This document shows, in pieces, positions 63,427-64,000 of a stretch of DNA of 64,000 nucleotides. The notes below the pieces were generated by a model. It saw only the letters and a list, made by a program, of their open reading frames with translations, made no database searches and was not told where the DNA came from. Position numbers and translations under genes: made by a program. The DNA is from an uncultured Flavobacteriaceae bacterium (lineage in GTDB: Bacteria > Bacteroidota > Bacteroidia > Flavobacteriales > Flavobacteriaceae): NCBI GenBank assembly GCA_947488435.1, contig CANKZG010000001.1:372001-436000 (forward strand), read 5' to 3'. The number at the start of each line of letters is the position of its first letter. Within the stretch, counting starts at the first letter, position 1.

Positions 63427-64000
63427 ATGCTCAAAACGGATCAGCCCGTAATTGACTTTGTTAACGAAATTAAAGACTACCTTCCTGGTAATTCTATTGA
63501 TTGTGTTGTTTTTGGGTTCGATGCACAACAACTTAAAGTTTTATTACTTGAATGGAAAGATGAAGAAGCATGGTGTCTTCCCGGGGGATTTATAAAAATT
63601 TCTGAATCTATGGACGATGCGGCTCATCGTATTTTACATCAACGCACAAGTTTAAACTCTATTTTTCTGAATCAGTTTTTCACTTTTGGTAGCACCGCTC
63701 GCTACGGCCCTAAATTCAAAGATCATATAAAAAAAACACAAAAAGTATTACAAAATAAGGGCGTTTCGGATAAAAAAACCCTTGGTTGGATTGCTTCTCG
63801 ATTTATAACAACAGGGTATTTTGCCCTTGTTGATTTAAGAAAAACACACCCTCAACCTGATTTTTTTAGTGAAACCTGTCAGTGGATAGCAATAGATAAA
63901 CTCCCAGAACTAATTATAGATCATAACCATATTGTTACAAAAGCTTTGGAACATTTAAGAGTCCAATTAAATTATCTCCCTATCGGAATTTCCCTGCTCC
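63427..64000 (+). CDS. NrtR-like transcription regulator with degenerate Nudix domain (partial, runs off the window)
   Basis: An open frame of at least 191 codons, cut by the window end. Residues about 1-140 match a Nudix fold (MLKTDQPVIDFVNEIKDYL, CVVFGFDAQQLKVLLLEWKD, CLPGGFIKISESMDDAAHRIL). In the Nudix box the REuxEE motif is replaced by RILHQR, so pyrophosphohydrolase activity is probably lost. This is the state seen in NrtR/AraR-type regulators, in which the domain senses a sugar or ADP-ribose ligand. A winged-helix DNA-binding part should follow beyond position 190, mostly outside the window. The start is ATG, giving the frame stated. Confidence 0.8.
   Translation, partial: MLKTDQPVIDFVNEIKDYLPGNSIDCVVFGFDAQQLKVLLLEWKDEEAWCLPGGFIKISESMDDAAHRILHQRTSLNSIFLNQFFTFGSTARYGPKFKDHIKKTQKVLQNKGVSDKKTLGWIASRFITTGYFALVDLRKTHPQPDFFSETCQWIAIDKLPELIIDHNHIVTKALEHLRVQLNYLPIGISLL

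Overview
The window is a chromosomal segment of a bacterium in the phylum Bacteroidota, almost certainly a marine-type member of the family Flavobacteriaceae. The evidence is the low G+C content, the gliding gene pair gldE/gldD in the order mutY-ssb-gldE-gldD, many families that are near-private to this group (DUF4270, DUF4301, DUF4199, GIN/DUF2807, a short ATP synthase epsilon subunit, an L21 with an extended tail), TonB-dependent outer-membrane proteins, lipoprotein signals, and -7 elements of the TAnnTTTG type. Most of the window is ordinary core genome. No tRNA, rRNA, insertion sequence, CRISPR array or prophage was seen.

Layout, left to right. 0-2.5 kb: a sigma-54 response regulator and two small secreted PepSY-like paralogues, each followed by its own terminator. 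2.7-6.3 kb: a leftward operon of a phosphopantetheinyl transferase, a thiamine-binding-like protein, a PnuC transporter, a NadR-type kinase and a DUF4301 protein. 6.4-9.4 kb: ahcY, a secreted protein and a double-DUF302 lipoprotein. 9.5-10.9 kb: L27, L21 and a DUF4199 membrane protein. 11.1-14.5 kb: a two-gene M16 peptidase (active plus inactive subunit). 14.6-17.9 kb: a GIN-domain protein, two tandem EamA transporters and a small lipoprotein. 17.9-21.3 kb: mutY-ssb-gldE-gldD. 21.4-24.1 kb: an HU-family protein, a 29-residue basic protein too short for normal gene calling, RNase G/E and recX.

24.1-26.2 kb: a cupin/JmjC-like oxygenase and bioB. 26.2-36.2 kb: the most unusual part, a five-gene leftward operon (YbjN-like, PspA/IM30, YqiJ-like membrane protein, YqiK-like flotillin, giant DUF3686/AAA+ ATPase). 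It faces a divergent XRE regulator with an S24-like sensor domain across a 304-bp spacer that holds a repeated C/GTAAT-N3-ATTAG operator-like motif. The gene content suggests a membrane-repair or membrane-stress machine with its own one-component switch. 36.2-43.3 kb: biotin genes bioA, bioD and bioF plus a FabF-like ketosynthase, all leftward, interleaved with two rightward glycosyltransferases.

43.4-64 kb: an M61 peptidase with PDZ domain, a GNAT protein, atpD-atpC, a large TonB receptor, glmS, a DUF4270 lipoprotein carrying calcium-type TSP3 repeats, a GT5 protein reduced to its N-terminal domain, panC, a YbhN-like membrane protein, an esterase-like protein with Asp where the nucleophile Ser should be, radA, a proline-iminopeptidase-like lipoprotein, a Tas-like aldo/keto reductase, exonuclease III, and the start of a NrtR-like regulator with a degenerate Nudix box that runs off the window end.

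Several start sites were moved from the longest reading frame (NadR-like kinase, ahcY, rng, bioB, the GT2 at 37.5 kb, bioF, the alpha/beta hydrolase at 60.2 kb); the reasons are in the entries.
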